From Chloroflexota bacterium (GTDB taxonomy: Bacteria > Chloroflexota > Anaerolineae > Aggregatilineales > Phototrophicaceae), in NCBI GenBank assembly GCA_011523735.1, contig WTGB01000134.1:1-41506 (forward strand): a DNA stretch of 41,506 nt, in the 5' to 3' direction. The stretch's first letter is position 1. Every line of letters starts with the position of its first letter. Shown here one piece after another: positions 32,543 through 41,455 of this stretch. Both the position numbers and the translations under genes were made by a program. The notes under the pieces are model-generated. The model made no database searches and had not been told where the DNA came from. It was given only the letters and a program-made list of their open reading frames with translations.

Positions 32543-35227
32543 TCAGCTAAAGTCGGTCGCTTCAGAGTAATGCTGCCTTACAAACTCCGCAAGCAACTGA
32601 TGCTCTGGCTGCTTGAGATCGGGGTCTTCCTCGCAAAGCGTCAGCGCTTCCTGCCGCGCGACATGCACCAGATCGGCAAAACCTGGATCGAGCAGATCGA
32701 CGTCGTAACGCCCGCTTTGCCGCCTGCCCATCAATTCGCCGGTTCCGCGCAATTGCCAGTCCCGATCCGCCAAGACGAAGCCATCGGTCGTCTCTTCCAT
32801 AGCGGAAAGGCGCTGCTCCGCGATGGTCAATTCGCTCGCAGGGAGATCTCCGCCTTGAACGGCACGGATGCGGTCGATATTGATCTCTGTCGAACTATCC
32901 GGAATCAGGAAACAATACGATTGATGCTCACTGCGGCCGACACGTCCGCGAAACTGATGCAAAGATGCTAACCCGAAGCGATTTGCGCCGTCAATCACGA
33001 TGACACTGGCATTCGGCACATCAACACCGACTTCCGCAACGGATGTTGTCACCATGACATCATACTTCTTCGCGGCGAAATCTGACATCAGTTCGTCTTT
33101 TTCCGCGGCGCTCATCCGCCCATGCAACAGGCAAACACGGAAGCGGAAGAAAACCTGATTGAGTTGCTCGTAGGCGTCAACAGCCGAAGCAGTCTCGACC
33201 GAGTCGGACTTTTCAACAAGCGGATGAATAACGAAAGCTTGTCGCCCCTGCTCGAGTTGCTCGACAATGAATCCGTTCAGCCGTTCCCGGGCGGCAGGAT
33301 CGATAACCCAGGTCTTTACTTCTTTGCGGCCGCCCGGCTTCTCGTCAATGATTGTCAGATCCAGGTCAGCGAAGTATGTGAGCGCTAAGGTGCGCGGAAA
33401 AGGCGTCGCCGACATGACCAGCAGATGCGGATTCCCGCCTTTGCCACGCAGATGCGACCGTTGCTCGACGCCGAAACGCTGCTGCTCGTCAATGACGGCT
33501 ACTGCCAGATCATGAAATTGTAGGCCCTCCTGAATCAGAGCATGCGTGCCAACCACGATATCGATGGAGCCATCCGCAATGTCACGATAAGTCGACTCTC
33601 GCTCGGCGGCGGTCAAGGCGCTCGTCAATAGCGCTATGTTTGGCTTGTCAGCGCCGCTCATCCGCGCGAAAGTCTCACAGACCGCGCGGTAATGCTGTTC
33701 CGCCAGCACACCAGTTGGCGCCATGAGAGCCGACTGCTTGCCATTGTTATAAGCGATGGCGAGCGCTATCAAGGCGACAGCGGTCTTGCCCGAGCCGACA
33801 TCGCCTTGCAGCAACCGATTCATAGGCAGCGCGCCGGACAAATCTTGCTTTATGTCGTTTACGGCGCGCCTTTGGCTATCAGTAAAGTCAAAAAGGAAGG
33901 CCTCTTGTATGAACTGGCTTATGAATGCCTCGTCAACATTCAATTGCGGTCCTGGAACTGCCTGCCAAGCGCGACGCTTGCCAAGTAGCGCCAACTGTAA
34001 CATCAGCAGATGGTCAAAAGCCAGACGGCGCTTTGCATGGCGCTTGTGGTCGTTGCCAGCGGGGAAGTGCGCCTGGCTGATCGCCCAACCTAAGTCCGCA
34101 AGGTCATTGCGCTCCAACACCGATAGAGGTATAGGATCAGGGATTTGTGTTCCCCACGCGCTGATGAGAGCCTTCATCGTGCGGCGAAAGAGGCGGAGGC
34201 GCAACCCTTTCGTCATCCGATACACTGGCACAATGCCGACATTGCGCAGATTCTCCAGGTCCAACTCCTCCCACTCGGGATTCGCCATCTGCGCCTTATC
34301 GCGGAAATAGCGCGCCTTTCCGCGCAAAAGGAGCTGCATGCCTTGTCGCAGTTTGGCGGACAGAAAAGGCTGGCTGAAAAATCGAACGGACATCGCAGCA
34401 GTCTCGTCTGAGACTTCCACGACTATATCCCTGCTGCCGCCGTTGCCGGCAACTGTGCTGACTCGTGTGACCGTGGCGATGACATTCGCCAGGCAGCCAG
34501 GCTTCAGATTCCGTATCGTCATCAGCTTGGTGTAATCGACATAGTCTCGCGGCAAGCTGTAGAGCAAATCCCGAATCGTACGCAAATTCAGTTGTTGGAG
34601 CAGTTCGGCATATTTCTTGCCGATGCCTTTGATTGCGGTAGTCGGCGAACCCAATTCGTCGAGAATCGCCAGTTGCGCATCAAGGCTTCCCGCCTCCCGG
34701 GTTTGCCGCGGCGGACGGTCCAATGAGGGCATCGGCGGAATATCCAGGCGGTTTTGACTGGGACCGCTGGTGAAATCTTCGTCATACGAAGCGCTGTCAT
34801 AAGCCTGAAAGCGGTTTTGGGCGCCACCTCTCGTCTGTCGCGTCGGTCGCCGGTCGACATGATCTCGCCGGGGAGGACTAGAGCTGCGACGTGGCGGCCT
34901 ATCGGGCTGCGATTGCATCTTGGCTTTCCATTCCGAGAGCCGCTTCTGATAATTGGGCGGCGCTTTCTGCCGATTAACTGCGCGTTCAAGCAAATAATTG
35001 ATCTTCTCTATGCGCGCCTCCTCGGTCTCAATTCTCTCATATTCAGCGAGGATATCGACGATCTCGTCGATAAGAATATGATGATGCGGGCGGCGAGCCT
35101 GTTCACGCGCTAGCGGCTGCCAGGTAGAGGCATAGGCGCTCAGGCCGCCGACCACAGCTGTATTCCTCGCTCCTTGATCTCGTTCAAGTTTTAGTACCTT
35201 TACCAGCGTTTCCAAGGCTGATGGCAT
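32543..35227 (-). CDS. recG: ATP-dependent DNA helicase RecG, with long N-terminal extension
   Basis: This 894-residue protein is longer than typical RecG (about 690). Residues 1-190 are an extra region: a helical part (to about 100) and a basic, proline- and arginine-rich linker (about 105-150). The wedge/OB domain then begins at about 200 (TTAIKGIGKKYAELLQQLNL). Helicase motifs: Walker A LLQGDVGSGKTAVA, DEQQRFGVEQR (DExH box), SATPFPRTLALT, VATTSVAEVG-like TTSVAEVGVDVPNASVIVI, and QFRGRVGRSEHQSYCFLI. RecG remodels stalled replication forks and branched DNA. It is the last gene of the rpe-fakA-fakB-fakB operon, starting 3 bases after the DegV gene. Confidence 0.96.
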   Translation of the reverse strand: MPSALETLVKVLKLERDQGARNTAVVGGLSAYASTWQPLAREQARRPHHHILIDEIVDILAEYERIETEEARIEKINYLLERAVNRQKAPPNYQKRLSEWKAKMQSQPDRPPRRSSSPPRRDHVDRRPTRQTRGGAQNRFQAYDSASYDEDFTSGPSQNRLDIPPMPSLDRPPRQTREAGSLDAQLAILDELGSPTTAIKGIGKKYAELLQQLNLRTIRDLLYSLPRDYVDYTKLMTIRNLKPGCLANVIATVTRVSTVAGNGGSRDIVVEVSDETAAMSVRFFSQPFLSAKLRQGMQLLLRGKARYFRDKAQMANPEWEELDLENLRNVGIVPVYRMTKGLRLRLFRRTMKALISAWGTQIPDPIPLSVLERNDLADLGWAISQAHFPAGNDHKRHAKRRLAFDHLLMLQLALLGKRRAWQAVPGPQLNVDEAFISQFIQEAFLFDFTDSQRRAVNDIKQDLSGALPMNRLLQGDVGSGKTAVALIALAIAYNNGKQSALMAPTGVLAEQHYRAVCETFARMSGADKPNIALLTSALTAAERESTYRDIADGSIDIVVGTHALIQEGLQFHDLAVAVIDEQQRFGVEQRSHLRGKGGNPHLLVMSATPFPRTLALTYFADLDLTIIDEKPGGRKEVKTWVIDPAARERLNGFIVEQLEQGRQAFVIHPLVEKSDSVETASAVDAYEQLNQVFFRFRVCLLHGRMSAAEKDELMSDFAAKKYDVMVTTSVAEVGVDVPNASVIVIDGANRFGLASLHQFRGRVGRSEHQSYCFLIPDSSTEINIDRIRAVQGGDLPASELTIAEQRLSAMEETTDGFVLADRDWQLRGTGELMGRRQSGRYDVDLLDPGFADLVHVARQEALTLCEEDPDLKQPEHQLLAEFVRQHYSEATDFS

Positions 35228-35230
35228 GAA

Positions 35231-36088
35231 CTATTGCCTCCAATTGCTGCTCAGTGTCGCCACGCCGATTGAACCGGGACCGATATGTGTACCGATTGTC
35301 GGTGTTGTTTCAATGACCAGTGTATCAGATGGGGCGATATCTTGTATGGATGCTAAGAATCTTTCCGCGCCAGAGCGATTGGCGACGTGCAGAATAGCCA
35401 GGCGATCGAGCGGCGCTTGCTCGCGGGTCAATTCACGCAGCCGTCGCTCAGCGCGCGCCCATGTGCGCAGGCGTCCGATTGATGTCACTTCGCCATCTGC
35501 CACGTTTATTACGGGCTTGATTCTTAACATGCCACCTAGGCTTGCGGCCAGCGCGTTTACGCGCCCGCTTCGGCGCAAATACTCCATTGATTCTATGATT
35601 GCATATACACGCGTATGGCGGCGTACGCTCTCGATCGCAGCTAGAATCGAATCTCGGTCGGCGCCTCTCATGGCAAGTTCAGCTGCTGCCCAGACCTGCA
35701 AGCCCATGCCAAATGCCAGTTGAAGACTGTCAACCAGCGTGATCCGGTTCCTGTCGACCGCTTCTGCCCCGAGGCGCATCGCATTCAGTGTTGCGCTTAA
35801 CTTTTCCGGTACATGGATCGAGATGATCTCGTCGGCGCCAGCGGCAAGTATTTCACGATAGAAGGCAGCGGCATCGCCTGGAGAAGGCGCAGCAGTAGTC
35901 GGTTGGGATTCCATGGTCGGCAATTCGCGATAGAAGCGGGCTCGATTCAACTGCCGGCCGTCATCGGCGATGCTTTCTCCGCCAATATTGACATAAGTCG
36001 GGATTATGTGCACGCCGAGCAAGTCAACCAGCTCCGCCGGTAAATCGCAGACGCTGTCCGCGGCGATCCGAATGGATTTAGAAATCAT
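35231..36088 (-). CDS. fakB: DegV-family fatty-acid-binding protein (FakB-like), second copy
   Basis: This 285-residue DegV protein starts at the ATG at 36088, overlapping the other DegV gene by 11 bases. IAADSVCDLPAELVDLLGVH and IIPTYVNIGGE form the N-terminal DegV motif; TTAAPSPGD contains the conserved Thr/Ser of the ligand site; LVDSLQLAFGMGLQVWAAAE and VYAIIESMEYLRRSGRVN follow. DegV/FakB proteins hold a fatty acid so that FakA can phosphorylate its carboxylate. Two paralogues beside fakA suggest different acyl-chain preferences, as with FakB1/FakB2 in Staphylococcus. recG follows after 3 bases. Confidence 0.88.
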   Translation of the reverse strand: MISKSIRIAADSVCDLPAELVDLLGVHIIPTYVNIGGESIADDGRQLNRARFYRELPTMESQPTTAAPSPGDAAAFYREILAAGADEIISIHVPEKLSATLNAMRLGAEAVDRNRITLVDSLQLAFGMGLQVWAAAELAMRGADRDSILAAIESVRRHTRVYAIIESMEYLRRSGRVNALAASLGGMLRIKPVINVADGEVTSIGRLRTWARAERRLRELTREQAPLDRLAILHVANRSGAERFLASIQDIAPSDTLVIETTPTIGTHIGPGSIGVATLSSNWRQ

Positions 36089-36953
36089 CGTTCAAAATGG
36101 CGCCCTCTTTTTCGAGGACGGCAACGCCAGTGGCCTCGGTTCCCAGATACGATGCCATCGTTGCGCTGTACATGGTAAAGGGAAAATGTTGGCCCGGGAA
36201 TTCCAGCGCCAGACGGTCCTGCATGATCCGCGTCTCTTCGCTGATGTGCTTCTTGTCCTGTAACACGACCGCGTCCTCCAGTTCGATGAATTCCACCAGA
36301 AATTCGACCAGCCGCTCAATGACCTCGGCGCGCGTGCGTACTTTCTCGATGACGATGATCTCGCCGTCTTCAAGGCTGACAACAGGTTTGATATCCAAGT
36401 ACTGGCTCAAGATCGCATGTGACGGTTTGATAAAGCCATTCGCGCGCAGGAAGTTCACATTCTCGATGCAATACACAGAATATATTCTGTTGACAGCTTG
36501 CCGAACAGTCTGAATGACATCTTCAGCGGTCTTGTGCTCCTGTGCTGCACGAGCTGCGACCCGGATGAGCATGCCCTGACCGGCGCAGAGGCTTTGTGAA
36601 TCAATCACGGCGATCTCACAGTTGCCGTTAACTTGCTGTGCGGCGAGGCGACCATTCCGCCAACTGTCCGATAGCTCGCGCGAGGGATGGATAGAGATCA
36701 CGGCATCGCAGAAGTGCGACAAGCGCGCGAAGAGTTCCGCGTAATCATTTTCGGATGGAGGGATCACCTTGGGCGGCGCCTCAAGCTGTGAAATCAGTCG
36801 GAAAGCTTCTTCGGTGCTGATGTCGATATCTTCTTGGTAGCGCTTCCCCCCGATCTCGATTATGTTGGGAATGATGGTCACAGGAAAATGCCGCACTAGA
36901 CGTGGATTGGAAAAGCGCGCGCCACTGTCGGTTACGATCTGAATTCTCGGCAT
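36078..36953 (-). CDS. fakB: DegV-family fatty-acid-binding protein (FakB-like), first copy
   Basis: This 291-residue DegV protein has its ATG overlapping the fakA stop by one base, so translation is coupled. The motifs are IVTDSGARFSNPRLVRHFPV, ISIHPSRELSDSWRNGRLAA and AVIDSQSLCAGQGMLIRVAA. The ligand-site Thr/Ser segment is altered to VIPPSEND, unlike TTAAPSP in the paralogue, so lipid preference or affinity may differ. Its role would be to deliver fatty acids to FakA for acyl-phosphate formation and phospholipid synthesis from exogenous or recycled fatty acids. Confidence 0.88.
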   Translation of the reverse strand: MPRIQIVTDSGARFSNPRLVRHFPVTIIPNIIEIGGKRYQEDIDISTEEAFRLISQLEAPPKVIPPSENDYAELFARLSHFCDAVISIHPSRELSDSWRNGRLAAQQVNGNCEIAVIDSQSLCAGQGMLIRVAARAAQEHKTAEDVIQTVRQAVNRIYSVYCIENVNFLRANGFIKPSHAILSQYLDIKPVVSLEDGEIIVIEKVRTRAEVIERLVEFLVEFIELEDAVVLQDKKHISEETRIMQDRLALEFPGQHFPFTMYSATMASYLGTEATGVAVLEKEGAILNDDF

Positions 36954-38572
36954 TATTCGATGCTTACCAAGAGTGGATACAGGGCTTGGCCACCGTAAAC
37001 TACTTCAAATTCTATTCCCTTAATTGTCATTAATAAACTCTCAATAAGCTCGCTTGCGGAAGTAATATCGAAATCCGCGCCGCAATACAGTGTCACAAGT
37101 TCTTTATCGTTGATTCCTGTAAGCAAGAGCGAGTCTCTCAGCGCGCTGTCGATGTCGGTCCCGACAACGCGGATTTCGCCATCGATAAGGGCAATGAAGT
37201 CATTTCTACGAATGTCCAAGCCGTTGAGCCGCGCCGAGCGAGTGGCGCGGGTGATTTGGATCGTAGTGACACTCGCGCAGGCTGCTTCCATGACCGCGAC
37301 CATCGCATCGAATCCGAGGTTCTTGTCGCTGGCATCGCCGAAGGCGACCATTGCGCTGATGCCTTGCAGCATGGTCCTAGTCGGCACGACGCGAACACGC
37401 TTGTCAGTCTGCAACTTCGCGGCTTGCTCAGCCGCCTGCACGACATCTTTGTGGTTGGGCAAAATAATGATGCTCTGAGCCTGAGCACGCTCTATAGCGC
37501 CGACGAAATCTTCCGTCGATGGATTTTCGCCCGCGCCGCCAGCAATGATCGAAGCGCAGTTCAAATCGCGAAAGATTCCCTGCATGCCTTCGCCTTCAAC
37601 CACGGCAATAACCGATATTGCAGGTACGCCAATATCATAGGCCAGCTGCTCTTGGCGCATGGCAAAGTCAACCGCCTGGAGCTGCATATTTTCAATCACC
37701 ACATCTGTCAGAGCGGCGCCTGCTTTCACGGCGTAGTCTAGCGGCAAGGCGGGATTATCGACATGCACATGAACTTTGATAGCCGATGAATCACCAACTA
37801 CAATTACGGACCAGCCGAGACGCTCCATTTCTTCCCGAACGGAATCGACATCCATCAACTCGCCCATCATCAAAAACTGAACATCGTACCCGTATACTTC
37901 CGCAGCCGGAGACGGCAGTAGTGGTCGCTTGATTTCGCTTACGGCTGACAGGTGAATGTCGGGGCTGTCAGTACAGTGTTGCCGCTCGATTCCCTGAAGG
38001 AAACAAAGCAAGCCCATGCCGCCCGCATCGACTACGCCAGCATCTTTCAAGAGCCTTAGCAGATTCGGCGTGTTGTTCAACGATGTTCGAGCTGCGTCAA
38101 CCAGAGATGCGAGCATCCCATCTAGCGACATTTCAGCCGACAAGCTGTCGCGGGCCTCCCGTGCGACCGTCAGAATCGTGCCTTCGACTGGCTCGGAAAC
38201 GGCGGCGTAAGCGCGCGCCACGGCGGACTGACAGGCGTCTATGAGCAGCGGCGCAGTCAGAACTGGTGCTTCCGCCAGACCATCGGCGAAGCCCGTCAGC
38301 AACTGCGACATAATCGTACCGCTGTTGCCGCGCGCTCCCATCAAGGCGCCATAGGCGAAACGCTCAGCCACAACGCAAACTGCATCTTCGTCGATGGTCG
38401 CGATCTCCTGCCAGGCACGTCGCAAGGTGTGATAGAGATTGATTCCCGTATCACCGTCCGGGACAGGAAAGACATTGAGTTCGTTGATCAGCGCCACATT
38501 ATCCGACAGGCCTTTGACGCCAGCGCCAAACATCGCTTTGAGTGCTTTTCCATCAATGCGGGTTTTCGCCAT
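36953..38572 (-). CDS. fakA: fatty acid kinase catalytic subunit (DAK2/DhaL-YloV family)
   Basis: This 539-residue protein has an N-terminal DhaL/DAK2 kinase domain (about 1-200): LNVFPVPDGDTGINLYHTL with Asp39 and Asp41 for ATP-metal binding, then AYGALMGARGNSGTIMSQLL. The YloV/FakA central and C-terminal regions follow (VYGYDVQFLMMGELMDVDSV, IKVHVHVDNPALPLDYA, IIILPNHKDVVQAAEQA). FakA phosphorylates fatty acids carried by FakB; the two FakB-like genes directly downstream make that assignment strong. It lies 9 bases after rpe and overlaps the first fakB by one base. Confidence 0.93.
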   Translation of the reverse strand: MAKTRIDGKALKAMFGAGVKGLSDNVALINELNVFPVPDGDTGINLYHTLRRAWQEIATIDEDAVCVVAERFAYGALMGARGNSGTIMSQLLTGFADGLAEAPVLTAPLLIDACQSAVARAYAAVSEPVEGTILTVAREARDSLSAEMSLDGMLASLVDAARTSLNNTPNLLRLLKDAGVVDAGGMGLLCFLQGIERQHCTDSPDIHLSAVSEIKRPLLPSPAAEVYGYDVQFLMMGELMDVDSVREEMERLGWSVIVVGDSSAIKVHVHVDNPALPLDYAVKAGAALTDVVIENMQLQAVDFAMRQEQLAYDIGVPAISVIAVVEGEGMQGIFRDLNCASIIAGGAGENPSTEDFVGAIERAQAQSIIILPNHKDVVQAAEQAAKLQTDKRVRVVPTRTMLQGISAMVAFGDASDKNLGFDAMVAVMEAACASVTTIQITRATRSARLNGLDIRRNDFIALIDGEIRVVGTDIDSALRDSLLLTGINDKELVTLYCGADFDITSASELIESLLMTIKGIEFEVVYGGQALYPLLVSIE

Positions 38573-38581
38573 CGGAAATAA

Positions 38582-39259
38582 TCAACACGTTCCGCGGACA
38601 GCAGCGCGCAACTCGTTAATGCTGGCGGCGATGCCACCCTCATGCTCAAAGACGCAAGTCCCCGCGATTGCCACGTTCGCGCCCGCCTCGACCGCTCGTC
38701 CAATTGTCGCGCTGTTAATGCCGCCGTCGACCTCGATATCGATCTCAGCGGATAGCGCTTCCGACATCTCGCGCAGGCTTCTGATCTTCCCCAGTGTGCT
38801 ACTGATGAAGCGTTGCCCGCCGAAACCGGGATTGACTGTCATGACATTGATGACACGCGCCATATCCAGAACCTCGGCGATAGACACCGCCGGGGTGTGT
38901 GGATTGAGTGCGACGCCCGCCTTGCAGCCGACTTCTGTGATCTGGCTCAATATGCGATGCAAATGCCGGCACGCTTCCACGTGTACCGTGATGATATTGG
39001 CTCCGCTATCAGCGAAACGCCGCAGGAATTTCTCCGGCTCCACAATCATCAAGTGAACATCCAAAGGGATCGTAGCTGCCTTTGCTACTGCCTCAACCAC
39101 TAACGGACCCATGGTGATGTTGGGCACAAACTGACCGTCCATCACATCAATGTGGATCAAATCCGCGCCAGCGGCTTGGGCTTCTTGCACTTGATCGCCA
39201 AGACGGCGAAAATCAGCTGCCAGAATTGATGGCGCGATCTGTATCCTTGAACTATGCAT
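38582..39259 (-). CDS. rpe: ribulose-phosphate 3-epimerase
   Basis: This is about 225 residues from the ATG at 39259; the frame is open from a TTG at 39271. The family motifs are complete: IAPSILAADFRRLGDQV, LIHIDVMDGQFVPNITMG (metal His and catalytic Asp), PLDVHLMI, VMTVNPGFGGQRFI and IEVDGGINSATI (second catalytic Asp), ending IAGTCVF. It interconverts ribulose 5-phosphate and xylulose 5-phosphate in the pentose phosphate pathway. It is first in the operon with fakA, as in many Gram-positive genomes, and has its own promoter. Confidence 0.96.
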   Translation of the reverse strand: MHSSRIQIAPSILAADFRRLGDQVQEAQAAGADLIHIDVMDGQFVPNITMGPLVVEAVAKAATIPLDVHLMIVEPEKFLRRFADSGANIITVHVEACRHLHRILSQITEVGCKAGVALNPHTPAVSIAEVLDMARVINVMTVNPGFGGQRFISSTLGKIRSLREMSEALSAEIDIEVDGGINSATIGRAVEAGANVAIAGTCVFEHEGGIAASINELRAAVRGTC

Positions 39260-39295
39260 CGTAGCGCTCAATGGTCTGCGTCGTCCGCGCCTATG

Positions 39296-39324
39296 ATCTT
39301 ACTGTTTAACCGACGCAATCGCAA
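39296..39324 (-). promoter_or_regulatory. promoter of the rpe-fakA-fakB-fakB-recG operon
   Basis: On the minus strand, TTGCGA (39324-39319), a 17-base spacer and TAAGAT (39301-39296), in the 107-base gap after rlmN. The predicted start is near 39289. Confidence 0.6.
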
Positions 39325-39366
39325 CATTCGCTCCTGAATCCGCGCCACCGGGGAATCCTGCCTCTT

Positions 39367-40419
39367 TCAAGAATATCGGGCGATCTGATCTCTATTCAGT
39401 ATCGCTGTCTTAAGCTGACCGCAGCCGGCGTCTATATCGATCCCGCGACGGACGCGCACAGTCGCGCCGACGCCAAATTGCCGCAGGACTTCACTGAATC
39501 GGTGAAGATTTGACGCTGCCGCAGGTCCCCCAGAGTAACCGCCGGTGGGATTTAACGGGATGATATTGACGTGGCATAGCAAGCCGCTGAGCAGATTTCC
39601 CAGGCGCCGCGCTTCTTCCTCGGTATCATTTGCGCCAGCAATGGCCGCCCACTCGAATGTGATCCGCCGATTTGTTCGAGCGACATAATAATGGCAGGCT
39701 TCCATCAGCTCGGCGATATTCCATCGTCGATTGACCGGCATCAAAGCCGAACGCTCGGCGTCATCCGACTTATGCAGGCTAACGGCTAGTTTGACTTGTA
39801 AGCCCTCATCGGCAAAGCGGCGAATTTGCGGCGCCAATCCTACCGTGCTGATAGTGATGTGACGAGCGCCAATATGTAATCGATCCATCAAGTAATGGAT
39901 CGCTTCCAGCGATGCGTTGTAATTGTGGAAGGGTTCGCCCATTCCCATAAAGACAACATTGCTAAGGCGTTCGCCGCGGGCCGCTAAATCACGAGCAAAA
40001 ATCATCGCCTGCTCGAATATCTCGCCCGCGCTAAGATTGCGCCCGAAGCCCATTTGCCCGCTCGCGCAGAACACACATCCCATCGCGCAGCCAGCCTGGG
40101 ACGAGATGCAGGCAGTTTGCCGATTGTTGTCGTAGGGCATCAAGACTGACTCGATCAACTGACCATCGGTCAGGCGGTAAAGTCGCTTCTCCGTGCCATC
40201 GCGGCTGATCTGGCTCGTGATTAATTCTAGGATACCCAGCGTCGTGGTCTCGTTGAGCCTTTTGATCGTTGCGCGTGGCAGATTGCCCATCGCATCAAAA
40301 CTGTCCACGCGTCGGCCGTACATCCAGTCCCAGATTTGCCGCGCCCGGAATCGCTTTTCACCCAGCTCGACGATGAATTCGGCCAATGCGTTGAAACTCA
40401 ATTCGTAAAGGTTGATCAT
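39367..40419 (-). CDS. rlmN: dual-specificity 23S rRNA/tRNA adenine-C2 methyltransferase RlmN
   Basis: This 350-residue radical-SAM enzyme shows the iron-sulfur motif CAMGCVFC, preceded by TACISSQAG; VVFMGMGEPFHNYNASLEAI (SAM-binding GEP region); ISTVGLAPQIRR; NIIPLNPTGGYSGGPA; and RRGIDIDAGCGQLK with the methyl-carrying C-terminal Cys. RlmN methylates A2503 of 23S rRNA and A37 of some tRNAs. The ATG at 40419 lies 27 bases after the CPBP protease stop, so the two are probably cotranscribed. Confidence 0.96.
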   Translation of the reverse strand: MINLYELSFNALAEFIVELGEKRFRARQIWDWMYGRRVDSFDAMGNLPRATIKRLNETTTLGILELITSQISRDGTEKRLYRLTDGQLIESVLMPYDNNRQTACISSQAGCAMGCVFCASGQMGFGRNLSAGEIFEQAMIFARDLAARGERLSNVVFMGMGEPFHNYNASLEAIHYLMDRLHIGARHITISTVGLAPQIRRFADEGLQVKLAVSLHKSDDAERSALMPVNRRWNIAELMEACHYYVARTNRRITFEWAAIAGANDTEEEARRLGNLLSGLLCHVNIIPLNPTGGYSGGPAAASNLHRFSEVLRQFGVGATVRVRRGIDIDAGCGQLKTAILNRDQIARYS

Positions 40420-40446
40420 CAGCCCAAGCTCTCCGCGATGATGTAT

Positions 40447-41316
40447 TTACCCTGCCAGACGATGAATCAGAAAGGGCAGCAGATTGTAAGCAGCGTGGCA
40501 AATGATGGCGGCGCTGGTGCACCGACGGTATCTGAGCCAGCCGAATCCCAGCGAAATAGCGAATAGAATCAGCGCGGCCGGCGTCAAAAAGTATTGCGTA
40601 TGCAGCAGCACGAAAAAGAGCGACGAAATCACGATGCCGAAGACCGGCTGTAGCGCGCCACGAAACAGTATCTCCTCGCCCACAGCGGACGTGAGCGCGA
40701 GGAATAGACCGGCTGCCAAAGATACATTGAATGACTCGAATATCTGGCGAGCAGCGAATGTCTGCATCTCAAAGACAGCAGGCGGTGCCGACCTTGCCCA
40801 AAGCGCCACTCCCGCTTGTGCCAGCAGAAAGAGCCCGCTCGCCAGGACCAGCCCTTCCAACCAGTCCCGCCGATTGGGGGACCTCAGGTCCAGCCGCTGA
40901 ATGACGGCGGCGAAACTCCGACGCGTAAGCCAGCCTGCACCTAATAACGCTAGTCCTAGATAAGCTACGATAGTTGTCGCGAGTTGCAGAATCCTGCCCA
41001 ATTCATCAGCGGCGAGAATGCTGATCCCGCTTGTATCTTCTCCCTGCGACAGCCTTGCGAAGACAAGCGCGGCATACATGACTATCAGCACTGTGGCGAG
41101 ACGGTGCACCAGGTTGCCCGGCTCAAATCGCGCGCGCTGATGGTCGTCTAGCCGATGGCAAAGCGCGCCGACGAAATGCCAGAACCGGTCAATCTTTGAG
41201 CGCGGAACAAGGGATAGGGCAGGTAAAGCCAGCGAGTCTCGCTGTCGCTGTTCGAGATTCGCTACAATTATTGAAAGGCAGATTCCTGCCAAGCCAGCCA
41301 GTTCCAGCGTCATCAT
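40447..41316 (-). CDS. CPBP-family intramembrane metalloprotease
   Basis: This 289-residue membrane protein has about seven to eight helices. The CPBP (Abi, CAAX-protease-like) motifs are present: GEEILFRGAL with the paired Glu and Arg, FFVLLHTQYFLTPAALIL with the His, and a final HAAYNLLPF segment with His and Asn. Members act as glutamic/metal-type intramembrane proteases, some in bacteriocin self-immunity, but most bacterial roles are unknown. It is the first gene of a two-gene operon with rlmN, with a promoter at 41343-41371, and is divergent from the tRNA-Ser gene. Confidence 0.85.
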   Translation of the reverse strand: MMTLELAGLAGICLSIIVANLEQRQRDSLALPALSLVPRSKIDRFWHFVGALCHRLDDHQRARFEPGNLVHRLATVLIVMYAALVFARLSQGEDTSGISILAADELGRILQLATTIVAYLGLALLGAGWLTRRSFAAVIQRLDLRSPNRRDWLEGLVLASGLFLLAQAGVALWARSAPPAVFEMQTFAARQIFESFNVSLAAGLFLALTSAVGEEILFRGALQPVFGIVISSLFFVLLHTQYFLTPAALILFAISLGFGWLRYRRCTSAAIICHAAYNLLPFLIHRLAG

Positions 41317-41342
41317 TTGTACTTTCCCGCCCTAGTGAATGC

Positions 41343-41371
41343 AGTATAGTGGACAAGCCCTTGGGACTCAA
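41343..41371 (-). promoter_or_regulatory. promoter of the CPBP protease-rlmN operon
   Basis: On the minus strand, TTGAGT (41371-41366), a 17-base spacer and TATACT (41348-41343). The predicted start near 41336 gives a leader of about 20 bases. Confidence 0.65.
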
Positions 41372-41398
41372 CATCCGTGGCTTCCGCGCAATGCTGCG

Positions 41399-41427
41399 TT
41401 GACATGACAGCGCCTGTGTGCTAGCAT
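41399..41427 (+). promoter_or_regulatory. tRNA-Ser promoter
   Basis: A consensus TTGACA (41399-41404), an ideal 17-base spacer and TAGCAT (41422-41427). Transcription would start near 41434, about 22 bases before the tRNA. Confidence 0.75.
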
Positions 41428-41455
41428 GGGACTCGCCACGTCACGGCTAATCGTT

